From JBEKTW01 sp963727845 (GTDB lineage Bacteria > Bacteroidota > Ignavibacteria > UBA10030 > SZUA-254): a stretch of DNA of 64,000 bases. This document shows, one piece after another, positions 1-7,708 of the stretch. The stretch covers positions 992,001 through 1,056,000 of the forward strand of contig CAVSHI010000002.1 of NCBI GenBank assembly GCA_963727845.1, written 5' to 3'. The notes under the pieces were generated by a model, which had not been told where the DNA came from, made no database searches, and worked only from the letters and a program-made list of their open reading frames with translations. A program made the position numbers and the translations under genes. The stretch's first letter is position 1; each line of letters begins with the position of its first letter.

Positions 1-5
1 AGAGG

Positions 6-150
6 ACGCAGAGAAAAAATTCGCAAAGGTCGCAAAGGGCATAGTGCCCGGCAAAACGCTTTGCGGTCTTTGCGTGTCCTTTGCGATCTCTGCGGTTAAA
101 AGCTTTAAATGCAACGCACGCAGAGAAAGGATTCGCAAAGGTCGCAGAGA
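6..150. repeat. Intergenic repeat with direct and inverted units (CGCAGAGA/CGCAAAGG type)
   Basis: Two direct copies of a unit of about 33 nt that begins ACGCAGAGAAA and continues TTCGCAAAGGTCGCA lie at 6-38 and 118-150. Between them, at 59-101, is the opposite orientation of the same words (CTTTGCG ... TTTGCGATCTCTGCGG). The block can fold on itself. From memory, similar intergenic repeats occur in many environmental bacterial genomes; no function can be read from the sequence. I see no credible gene here. Confidence 0.7.
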
Positions 151-302
151 AGATGGCATGAAGCAATCGATGATTTTTGCGTTGCGGTTCAAATTATTTC
201 TTAATTCGGATACTGTCCGGATCACTGAGATTTGGAATTAATGAAAGGATATGCTAACTTAAATACAGGCGATAACCCCTTTGGTGAGTTTGAGCAAACT
301 AG

Positions 303-376
303 TGTGAGCCTGGCACCCCCGTCGGAATCGTGTCGCCTCCCCACGATCCGGCAAGCTAGGCTCACGCTTTTTTTTT
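303..376 (+). terminator. Nested hairpin followed by a run of nine T
   Basis: The outer stem pairs GTGAGCCT (303-310) with AGGCTCAC (358-365). An inner stem pairs CGGAATCGTG (323-332) with CACGATCCG (342-350), with one bulged base. Nine T follow at 368-376. A small extra hairpin, AGTTT(GAGC)AAACT, lies just upstream at 287-300. This is a strong candidate intrinsic terminator on the + strand, 150 nt before the aconitase gene. It could end an upstream transcript or act as an attenuator for acnA. The rest of 151-526 shows no gene I can support. Confidence 0.65.
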
Positions 377-526
377 GGGTGGTTGGCTCGCAGTTTTTTA
401 GAGATGGCCGCAAAGTTTCCCGGATGTCAAGATCCCGCCATGATTGGAAAATCCATTCGCTGGTTTTCCGATTTCGTTTTTTTTTCTTACATTTTTGTCT
501 GAATAAATCATTTACATGAAAGGTCT

Positions 527-3286
527 ATGCAGTCGAAGAACACATATCTGACGAAATCACGCCTCACCGTCAACAATCAAACGTTTGCGATGTTCTCTCT
601 CCGGGCATTAGAGAAACAACTTTCGAGGAATCTCGCGCAGTTGCCTTATTCATTGCGCATCTTGCTGGAGAACCTGTTGCGTCACGAAGACGGCCAGTCC
701 GTCCGAAGGGAGGACATTGAAGCGCTGGCAAACTGGAATCCGACGGCGGCGGCTGACAGGGAGATAGCCTTCATGCCGGCACGCGTGTTATTGCAGGATT
801 TCACAGGCGTGCCATGTGTGGTTGACCTGGCGGTGATGCGCGATGCCATTGTGAGAATGGGCGGGGATCCGAACAAGGTCAATCCTCTGCAACCCGTTGA
901 CCTGGTCATTGACCACTCTGTGCAGGTCGATGAGTACGGTTCAGAGATGGCATTCAGAATAAACGCTGAGAAAGAATTTGAACGGAATAGGGAGCGCTAC
1001 GCATTCCTGCGTTGGGGGCAGCAGGCATTTGAGAATTTTCGTGTTGTACCGCCCGATACCGGAATTGTTCATCAGGTGAACCTTGAATATCTTGCCCGCG
1101 TCGTGTTCACAAAGGAAGTCGATGGACAGATGCAGGCGTATCCTGATACTCTTGTTGGCACCGATTCTCACACGACCATGATCAACGGTCTCGGTGTTCT
1201 TGGCTGGGGGGTTGGAGGGATTGAAGCCGAGGCTGCGATGCTCGGCCAGCCAATTTCAATGCTTATTCCCAAAGTGGTTGGCTTTAAACTCCTTGGCACT
1301 CTGAAGCCGGGTGCGACCGCCACAGATCTGGTTTTGACCGTAACCCAGATGTTGCGCAAGAAAGGTGTGGTCGGAAAATTTGTAGAATTCTATGGCCCCG
1401 GTGTTTCATCGTTGAGCCTCGCCAATCGGGCAACTATTGCAAACATGGCGCCTGAGTACGGAGCGACAATGGGATTTTTCCCTGTCGACGAGGAAACTAT
1501 AAACTACCTTCGTTTTACCGGACGAGAGAATGACCTCGCATCACTCGTTGAGGCGTACTGCAAAGAACAACGGATCTTCCGTGCGGATGGGGAAACCGAA
1601 CCGATTTATTCCGACACGATAGAACTCGACCTCGGCACGGTAGACCCGAGCATCGCCGGGCCAAAAAGGCCTCAAGACCGGATATCGCTTTCACAGTCAA
1701 AGTTCGCTTATCGTAAGGCGCTTATTGAAATGGTGACGACGAAAGGTCTTCCGCTCGACCGGGCAAGTGCCGACAAATGGGCGGACGGAGCCGGGTCACA
1801 AGAGGGGAAGATCGACACCATATTAAAACAGGTTCCCGTCAATTATGGAGGAAGAGATTTTCAGCTTGGCCACGGCGCCGTGGTCATCGCGGCAATTACG
1901 AGTTGCACAAATACCTCGAATCCATCGGTCATGGTGGCTGCCGGACTTCTTGCGAAAAAAGCGGCGGAGAAAGGACTCCAATCGAAACCGTGGGTGAAAA
2001 CAAGTCTTGCTCCCGGTTCGAAAGTAGTCACCGAGTATTTGCACGAAGCTGGTCTGGACAACTCGCTTAATCAACTTGGCTTCAATCTCGTAGGATACGG
2101 CTGTACAACGTGCATTGGTAACAGCGGACCTCTCCCGGAACCGGTCTCGAAAGCAATTCAGGAAAACGATTTTGTGGTTGCTTCCGTTCTCTCCGGGAAC
2201 AGGAATTTTGAGGGACGGGTTCAGCAGCAGGTCCGCGCGAACTATCTCGCTTCTCCTCCGTTGGTGGTTGCATACGCACTTGCCGGAACGATGGATATCG
2301 ATTTGCTGCGGGAACCCATTGGCAGCAGCCCCGGCGGCCAGCCGGTCTATCTCAAGGATATCTGGCCGTCACCCGAAGAAGTCGAATCGACCATTCGGTC
2401 ATGCGTGAAATCGGAAATGTACCGCCGCCAGTATTCGGATGTATTCAAAGGAGATGAGCGCTGGAAAACACTTGCCGTACCGACGGGCCGTCAGTATGTG
2501 TGGGAAAATGCGTCAACCTACATCAAGGCCGCACCGTTCTTTGAAAACATGCCGGCGGAACCCCGACCGCTTACGGATATTCGCGGAGCAAAAGTTCTGG
2601 CATTGTTCGGGGATTCCAACACAACGGACCATATTTCCCCCGCCGGCTCGATTGCTGAAAAAAGCCCGGCCGGGCACTATCTGCTCGCCCACGGCGTTGA
2701 AAAGAAGGATTTCAATTCGTACGGCGCCCGCCGCGGGAACCACGATGTGATGGTGCGGGGAACGTTCGCAAATATCCGGCTGCGCAACCTGCTCGCACCC
2801 GGTACAGAGGGGGGATGGACGATTCATCGATCGTCCAGGGCGCCCATGACAATCTTCGATGCTGCCATGAAGTACATGGAAGAAGGAATCCCTCTTCTCA
2901 TTATCGCCGGCAAAGAATACGGCTCGGGCTCGTCGCGGGATTGGGCGGCCAAGGGACCACGAATGCTCGGCGTGCGGGCTGTCATTGCCGAGAGCTTTGA
3001 ACGTATCCACCGGAGCAACCTCATCGGCATGGGCATATTGCCTCTTCAATTTGAGGATGGACAGAATTGGAAAACGTTTGGCTTGTCGGGATTGGAGGAT
3101 TATGATGTCGAGGGCATCGCATCCGACCTGCGTCCGGGCAAGAAGGTGAAGATTACGGCCCGAGCCAATTCAGGTGCCATTGTGTCGTTTTCTGTCATAT
3201 GCCGGATTGATACGCCGAATGAAGTCGATTACTACAAGAACGATGGCATCCTGCAGTACGTGTTGAGGTCGTTGCTTAAACCATAG
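527..3286 (+). CDS. acnA: Aconitate hydratase, AcnA/IRP type
   Basis: Isomerises citrate and isocitrate through cis-aconitate in the TCA cycle, in the cytoplasm, using a [4Fe-4S] cluster. The 919-residue protein is the monomeric AcnA/IRP1 type. Cluster ligands are visible: Cys460 in ITSCTNTSNPS, then Cys526 and Cys529 in GYGCTTCIGNSG. Their spacing equals that of the E. coli AcnA ligands. The swivel domain carries GDSNTTDHISPAG and the YGSGSSRDWAAKG motif near residues 800-815. The length is slightly above the usual 890 or so. The gene stands alone, with 166 bp to the next gene. The ATG start is preceded by AAAGG at suitable spacing. Confidence 0.97.
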   Translation: MQSKNTYLTKSRLTVNNQTFAMFSLRALEKQLSRNLAQLPYSLRILLENLLRHEDGQSVRREDIEALANWNPTAAADREIAFMPARVLLQDFTGVPCVVDLAVMRDAIVRMGGDPNKVNPLQPVDLVIDHSVQVDEYGSEMAFRINAEKEFERNRERYAFLRWGQQAFENFRVVPPDTGIVHQVNLEYLARVVFTKEVDGQMQAYPDTLVGTDSHTTMINGLGVLGWGVGGIEAEAAMLGQPISMLIPKVVGFKLLGTLKPGATATDLVLTVTQMLRKKGVVGKFVEFYGPGVSSLSLANRATIANMAPEYGATMGFFPVDEETINYLRFTGRENDLASLVEAYCKEQRIFRADGETEPIYSDTIELDLGTVDPSIAGPKRPQDRISLSQSKFAYRKALIEMVTTKGLPLDRASADKWADGAGSQEGKIDTILKQVPVNYGGRDFQLGHGAVVIAAITSCTNTSNPSVMVAAGLLAKKAAEKGLQSKPWVKTSLAPGSKVVTEYLHEAGLDNSLNQLGFNLVGYGCTTCIGNSGPLPEPVSKAIQENDFVVASVLSGNRNFEGRVQQQVRANYLASPPLVVAYALAGTMDIDLLREPIGSSPGGQPVYLKDIWPSPEEVESTIRSCVKSEMYRRQYSDVFKGDERWKTLAVPTGRQYVWENASTYIKAAPFFENMPAEPRPLTDIRGAKVLALFGDSNTTDHISPAGSIAEKSPAGHYLLAHGVEKKDFNSYGARRGNHDVMVRGTFANIRLRNLLAPGTEGGWTIHRSSRAPMTIFDAAMKYMEEGIPLLIIAGKEYGSGSSRDWAAKGPRMLGVRAVIAESFERIHRSNLIGMGILPLQFEDGQNWKTFGLSGLEDYDVEGIASDLRPGKKVKITARANSGAIVSFSVICRIDTPNEVDYYKNDGILQYVLRSLLKP

Positions 3287-3452
3287 GATTTCTGCCATGT
3301 AGTTGCCTGCGTGAACGCGTGGGCGGCGTGCTGATGCCGGCAAGCAGTGGAACATGTCCTGCCGACGTGCGCGGGCGTTCATTCTTGCAAATCATCCATT
3401 TTTTCGCTAAATTTTCAAAGAAATTCGATGAAGAAAGGGTGTTGAAACGCAC

Positions 3453-4307
3453 ATGAATTCTGTGAAAACCGTCTTCTTGATGACGCTGTTGATGGTGTTT
3501 CTCTTGATCGTCGGAGGATTGCTCGGCGGCCAGCAAGGTATGATCCTGGCGCTTGTGATATCATTGGTCATGAACTTTGGCTCGTACTGGTTCTCCGACA
3601 AGATTGTCCTGATGATGTACCACGCAAAGGAGGTCACAGAAGCCGAAGAACCGAGATTGTTCTCGATCGTTTCCAGGGTGGCAATAGCCGCGCAGTTGCC
3701 CCTTCCAAGGGTATACATCATCCCCAACGATACGCCGAATGCTTTTGCGACCGGGCGCAATCCCGAACACGCTGCCGTCGCTGCCACACAGGGCATTCTC
3801 AATTTGCTCAGCGATGACGAGCTCGAAGGAGTATTTGCTCATGAATTTGCTCATATAAAACATCGCGATATTCTGACCGGAACGATCGTTGCCACGATGG
3901 TTGGGACGATCGTGTTCATTGCCCGTATGGCCGGGTGGTCGATGATGTTTGCGGGGGGAGGGCGGGACAACCGGCGTGGTTCGAACGGACTCGGTGAACT
4001 TCTTCTGCTCATTGTTGCCCCTATCGCTGCGACGGTCGTTCAACTCGCGATTTCCCGTTCCCGTGAATTCGCTGCCGACGAAGGAGGAGCGCATATCACG
4101 CACAGGCCGCTCTCGCTGGCGAATGCTCTGCAAAAACTCGAACGCGGTGTTCAGCAAATTCCGATGGGGAAAAATTCCCCTGCGACGGCACATCTCTTTA
4201 TCGTCAGCCCGCTTCATGGTGGCGGAGTCATGAAGCTATTTTCCACACACCCGCCGCTCCAGGAACGGATTGAACGTCTTCAGAAGATTGCAATGGCCGG
4301 AGCCTGA
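3453..4307 (+). CDS. htpX: M48 family zinc metalloprotease HtpX
   Basis: Membrane-bound zinc endopeptidase of the HtpX family, which helps degrade misfolded membrane proteins with its active site on the cytoplasmic face. The 284-residue protein has two N-terminal hydrophobic segments (about residues 5-50). It has the catalytic HEFAH motif (His130, Glu131, His134), another hydrophobic pair, and the third-ligand segment SREFAADEGGA. It ends with the typical FSTHPPLQERIERL tail. The length is normal for the family. The upstream 166 bp holds GC-rich inverted words but no gene. It is a single gene, probably with its own promoter. Confidence 0.93.
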   Translation: MNSVKTVFLMTLLMVFLLIVGGLLGGQQGMILALVISLVMNFGSYWFSDKIVLMMYHAKEVTEAEEPRLFSIVSRVAIAAQLPLPRVYIIPNDTPNAFATGRNPEHAAVAATQGILNLLSDDELEGVFAHEFAHIKHRDILTGTIVATMVGTIVFIARMAGWSMMFAGGGRDNRRGSNGLGELLLLIVAPIAATVVQLAISRSREFAADEGGAHITHRPLSLANALQKLERGVQQIPMGKNSPATAHLFIVSPLHGGGVMKLFSTHPPLQERIERLQKIAMAGA

Positions 4308-4368
4308 TGTAAGATTCTGATGTTTTTATCAACGACATTCCAATACTTGTTTGAGAGAAAGGCACTCA

Positions 4369-5658
4369 ATGACTGAAGAATCTTCGGTGTATCACGAACC
4401 GACCCCCATTCCGGACAAAAGCAACCCTTTTGAATCGATGATGAAGCGATTCGATGTGGCTGCGGATATTTTAAAACTCGAGCCGGGAGTTTACAAGTAT
4501 CTCAAAACTCCAACGAAGCAAGTCATTATCTCGATTCCAATCCAGATGGACGACGGGCGGATGGAGATTTTCGAGGGGTACCGCGTCATTCACAATGACG
4601 TACTTGGGCCTTCGAAGGGCGGCATCCGTTATGCTCCCGACGTTTCGCTGGATGAAGTGAAGGCCCTCGCTGCGTGGATGACGTGGAAATGTGCGGTGAT
4701 GAATATCCCGTTCGGCGGGGCCAAAGGCGCGGTCCGCTGCGATGTCACGAAACTCACGAGAGTCGAACTCGAAAAAATCACCCGCCGGTATACATCCAAC
4801 CTGCTCGATGTGTTCGGCCCCGATAAAGATATTCCCGCCCCCGACATGAATACCGACGAGCAAGTCATGGCGTGGATCATGGATACGTACAGCATGCATA
4901 TGAAGCGGACGGAAACGGCGGTTGTAACAGGCAAACCGCTGATCATCGGTGGCTCGCTCGGCCGCCGCGAAGCTACGGGGCGCGGTTGCATGATCACGAC
5001 GCTTGCTGCGATGGAGAAACTTGGTATCAAGCCGACGGATACGACCGTTGTTGTTCAGGGTTTTGGCAATGTCGGCTCGGTGTCCGCAGAGCTTCTCGCC
5101 GAACGCGGATGTAAGATCGTCGGCATTTCCGACGTTAGCACGTCGTGTGCAAACACTAAAGGAATCAATATCGAAGATGCGTTGAAATGGGTGAGCAAGC
5201 ACCGGCTACTCAAGGGTTTCCCCGGCGCCGACCATGTCCGCGCGGAGACGTTTCTTGAACTGCCGTGCGATGTTCTTGTCCCTGCCGCCCGCGAAGGACA
5301 AATCACTGCAAAAAATGCATCGAAGATCAAGGCAAAGATCATTTGTGAGGGAGCAAACGGTCCGACGGTGGCAAACGCGGACCCAATCCTCCAGCAGAAG
5401 GGGATCATGGTCATTCCGGATATCCTCGCGAATGCAGGCGGCGTGACTGTTTCATACTTTGAGTGGGTACAGGATAGAATAGGATATTTCTGGACTCTCG
5501 ACAGAGTGAACAGAAGGTTGGAACGGATGATGCGTCAATCCTTCGAGACCGTGTATAGCACTGCCCAACACTACAAGGTATCCCTCAGAATTGCGGCCTA
5601 CATTATCGCAATCGACAAGGTCGCAAAGACATTGAAGGTACGAGGTATCTACGGCTAA
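4369..5658 (+). CDS. gdhA: Glu/Leu/Phe/Val dehydrogenase family protein (probable glutamate dehydrogenase)
   Basis: NAD(P)-dependent oxidative deamination of an amino acid, most likely glutamate to 2-oxoglutarate and ammonia. The substrate-binding lysine (Lys107, TWKCAV) and catalytic lysine (Lys119, PFGGAKGAV) are present. The Rossmann motif is VVVQGFGNVGSVSA, and CEGANGPT lies in the coenzyme domain. At 429 residues it matches hexameric bacterial and archaeal GDH. I chose ATG 4369 because AGAAAGG sits just upstream; an in-frame TTG at 4351 would add six residues. Coenzyme preference cannot be settled from the sequence. Confidence 0.93.
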   Translation: MTEESSVYHEPTPIPDKSNPFESMMKRFDVAADILKLEPGVYKYLKTPTKQVIISIPIQMDDGRMEIFEGYRVIHNDVLGPSKGGIRYAPDVSLDEVKALAAWMTWKCAVMNIPFGGAKGAVRCDVTKLTRVELEKITRRYTSNLLDVFGPDKDIPAPDMNTDEQVMAWIMDTYSMHMKRTETAVVTGKPLIIGGSLGRREATGRGCMITTLAAMEKLGIKPTDTTVVVQGFGNVGSVSAELLAERGCKIVGISDVSTSCANTKGINIEDALKWVSKHRLLKGFPGADHVRAETFLELPCDVLVPAAREGQITAKNASKIKAKIICEGANGPTVANADPILQQKGIMVIPDILANAGGVTVSYFEWVQDRIGYFWTLDRVNRRLERMMRQSFETVYSTAQHYKVSLRIAAYIIAIDKVAKTLKVRGIYG

Positions 5659-5674
5659 CCATCGGCTGGGCGAA

Positions 5675-6346
5675 TTGCTGAAGAAGAAACTCATCGGTGC
5701 CGTGGTTCTCATCTTCGTTTTGGAGGGTGATTCACTGTGCTCCGTGGGTGGTGGGAATGACATGCACGGCTCGACGAAAACCAATCTCGAGGTTTTCCAG
5801 AATATCCTTGTCAAGCTGAGCAAGGATATTGCAGCGCAATCGAAATTTGAAGCGGGCGACCGGGTTGCGGTGAAAATCCAGCCTGCTGACGAGTCGTGGC
5901 TCGTGGAACAATCATTGACTGCGGCTCTTCGGGAACTGGGGGTAATGGTATTCGCGGATTCTTTTCCGAAGAGTGACCAGCCCGCACGGGCGACAACTCC
6001 ACGTTATTCACTCAATGCAATGGTTGTGAATATGCAAATCCACTATGACACGCCGTTCCATGACGGCATTTTTGGGCCGGAGAAGGTTCGGCGGACTGCG
6101 GCGGTTTCCCTGGCCTATCAATCGGCCGACGAGGAAACGAAGGAAATACGTTCGAGCCGCACTCTTTTGGATGACGATGTCGACACGGTATCCGTGGGAG
6201 AGATTTCCACTCTCGAGCAGCCTGCTCTCAAGAGCACGCATGCGATCCTCCCCGACGCTAGTGCTCTCGACCGGTTCATGGAACCCCTGATCATTGTTGG
6301 AGCGACCGCCGTTGCAGTGTACTTGTTTTTTCATGTGCGGAGCTGA
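5675..6346 (+). CDS. Unknown protein with N- and C-terminal hydrophobic segments
   Basis: I do not recognise the family. The 223-residue product starts with Lys residues and a hydrophobic stretch (KKKLIGAVVLIFVLEG) that could be a signal peptide or anchor. It ends with a clear transmembrane segment (PLIIVGATAVAVYLFFHV). The middle is soluble, with alternating beta-like segments (RVAVKIQPADESWLVEQSLTAALRELG). The start is probably TTG at 5675, 17 bp after gdhA. Its stop (6346) lies next to the bamD start (6348), so it probably shares a transcript with bamD and may be an envelope protein. Confidence 0.6.
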   Translation: MLKKKLIGAVVLIFVLEGDSLCSVGGGNDMHGSTKTNLEVFQNILVKLSKDIAAQSKFEAGDRVAVKIQPADESWLVEQSLTAALRELGVMVFADSFPKSDQPARATTPRYSLNAMVVNMQIHYDTPFHDGIFGPEKVRRTAAVSLAYQSADEETKEIRSSRTLLDDDVDTVSVGEISTLEQPALKSTHAILPDASALDRFMEPLIIVGATAVAVYLFFHVRS

Positions 6347-6347
6347 C

Positions 6348-7179
6348 ATGCCAGCGTGCTTGAAGAGCAAGTTGAGAGGGTTTCTCGGGGCGGTCATCAT
6401 CGCGCTACTGTCGGGGTTGATCGGCTCCTGCGGCTCATCGACTCCTTCCCTCACGCTTAGCGCCGAGGATCGGTATAACGCGGGGCGGAAGAAGTTCCTC
6501 GATGGCGATTATCTGGAGGCTATCAACGATTTTGAAATTGTGAAGCTTCAGTTCGCCGGATCGGCCGTCGCCGACAGTTCCCAGTTTTATCTCGGTGAAT
6601 GTCATTATAAACGCGAAGAATTTCTCCTCGGTGCAGAAGAATTCCAGAATCTTCGGCGCAATTTCCCCACAAGTCCGCTGACACCCCTCGCGCAGCACTA
6701 CATTGCCATGTGCTACTACAACCTGTCTCCCAAATCCTTTCTCGACCAGAAGTACACGGTACGGGCGATAGATGAATTTCAGACGTTCATCGAATACTAT
6801 CCAAAGAGCGACCTTGTACATGACGCCGAGACAAAGATTCAGGAACTGAATGCCCGTCTCGCACAAAAGGAGTACGATACGGCAGGACTTTACATGAAAC
6901 TTGAGCGATACAAAGCGGCGGCGTATTACTACAACAGCGTGGTGGAAAAGTATCATGACAGCCGGTTTGCCGAAACCCGCATTGATCGGAAAGATCAGAG
7001 CCCTGATTGCCCGGAAAAGATATGAAGAGGCGAAACCGGAAGTGGAGAAGTTCCTGGATAAGTACCCCGACAGCATCTTCAAGAGCGAGGCGGAATCGGT
7101 TCAGCGGGACATCAATGCACACCTTCAGAGCGATTCCGCAGACGTTCCCAGGCAACAGCAAATCGACTCCGGCCACTGA
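6348..7179 (+). CDS. bamD: Outer-membrane assembly lipoprotein BamD, frameshifted
   Basis: TPR-like lipoprotein of the Bam complex, which inserts beta-barrel proteins into the outer membrane. The N-terminus has a lipoprotein signal with lipobox LIGSC. TPR repeats follow (RYNAGRKKFLDGDYLEAINDF; SDSSQFYLGECHYK-like segments). The reading frame breaks at about 6976-6978. Frame 1 ends shortly after as RIDRKDQSPDCPEKI. The next frame continues the domain (ALIGKIRALIARKRYEEAKP) to the stop at 7177. Removing one C from the CCC run at 6976-6978 restores one protein of about 276 residues. BamD is normally essential, so a sequencing error is more likely than a dead gene. Confidence 0.85.
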
Positions 7180-7201
7180 CGCGTGCAATGAAGGAAGCCT
7201 G

Positions 7202-7708
7202 ATGTCGACAACAAAAAGGAGCGGAGGAGAGCAACGGTTCGTAAAAGACTCTCAGGTTGAGATGACGCAGCTGGTTCTTCCCAACGATACCAACCAGCTG
7301 GGCAATCTGCTCGGCGGTCGGTTGATGGAGTGGATGGACATTGCCGCAGCAATCTCTGCGCAGCGCCATTCCAATCGGATTTGCGTTACCGCCGCCGTCG
7401 ATTACCTCGTGTTTCACCATCCGATCAAGCTCGGAGAAGTAGTGACTCTTCACGCATCGGTGAACCGCGTGTTTGAAACTTCAATGGAAGTGGGTGTCCA
7501 GGTATTGGCAGAGAACCAGCTGACAGGAGAGCGCAAGACCACAAATACTGCTTACCTGACCTTCGTGGCTGTCGATGGCCGTAACAAGCCCGTACGAATT
7601 TCTCCTGTTATCCCTCAGTCCGAGCCGGAAAAACGCCGCTTCGAGGAAGCCATGGTGCGCCGTAAACATCGCCTGAATTCTCGCCGGAATGAGAATAAAT
7701 CAGACTGA
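7202..7708 (+). CDS. Acyl-CoA thioesterase, hotdog fold (YciA/BFIT type)
   Basis: Hydrolyses acyl-CoA to free acid and CoA in the cytoplasm. The 168-residue protein has one hotdog domain. The catalytic loop is NQLGNLLGGRLMEWMDIAA, and a second strand region is VTAAVDYLVFHHPIKLGEVV. ATG 7202 is chosen because GAAGGAAG lies just upstream; the frame stays open further upstream but that part overlaps bamD. The C-terminus is basic (RRKHRLNSRRNENKSD). It follows bamD by 22 bp and overlaps the next gene by 20 bp, so it is probably co-transcribed. Chain-length preference is unknown. Confidence 0.88.
   Translation: MSTTKRSGGEQRFVKDSQVEMTQLVLPNDTNQLGNLLGGRLMEWMDIAAAISAQRHSNRICVTAAVDYLVFHHPIKLGEVVTLHASVNRVFETSMEVGVQVLAENQLTGERKTTNTAYLTFVAVDGRNKPVRISPVIPQSEPEKRRFEEAMVRRKHRLNSRRNENKSD

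Noticed and set aside
2513..3049. A 178-codon open frame opposite the aconitase C-terminus
   Set aside because: Antisense shadow; it has no recognisable features and lies wholly within acnA.
6294..6347. An earlier start for BamD at 6294
   Set aside because: The extra residues overlap the previous gene and precede the lipoprotein signal; ATG 6348 places the lipobox at a normal distance.
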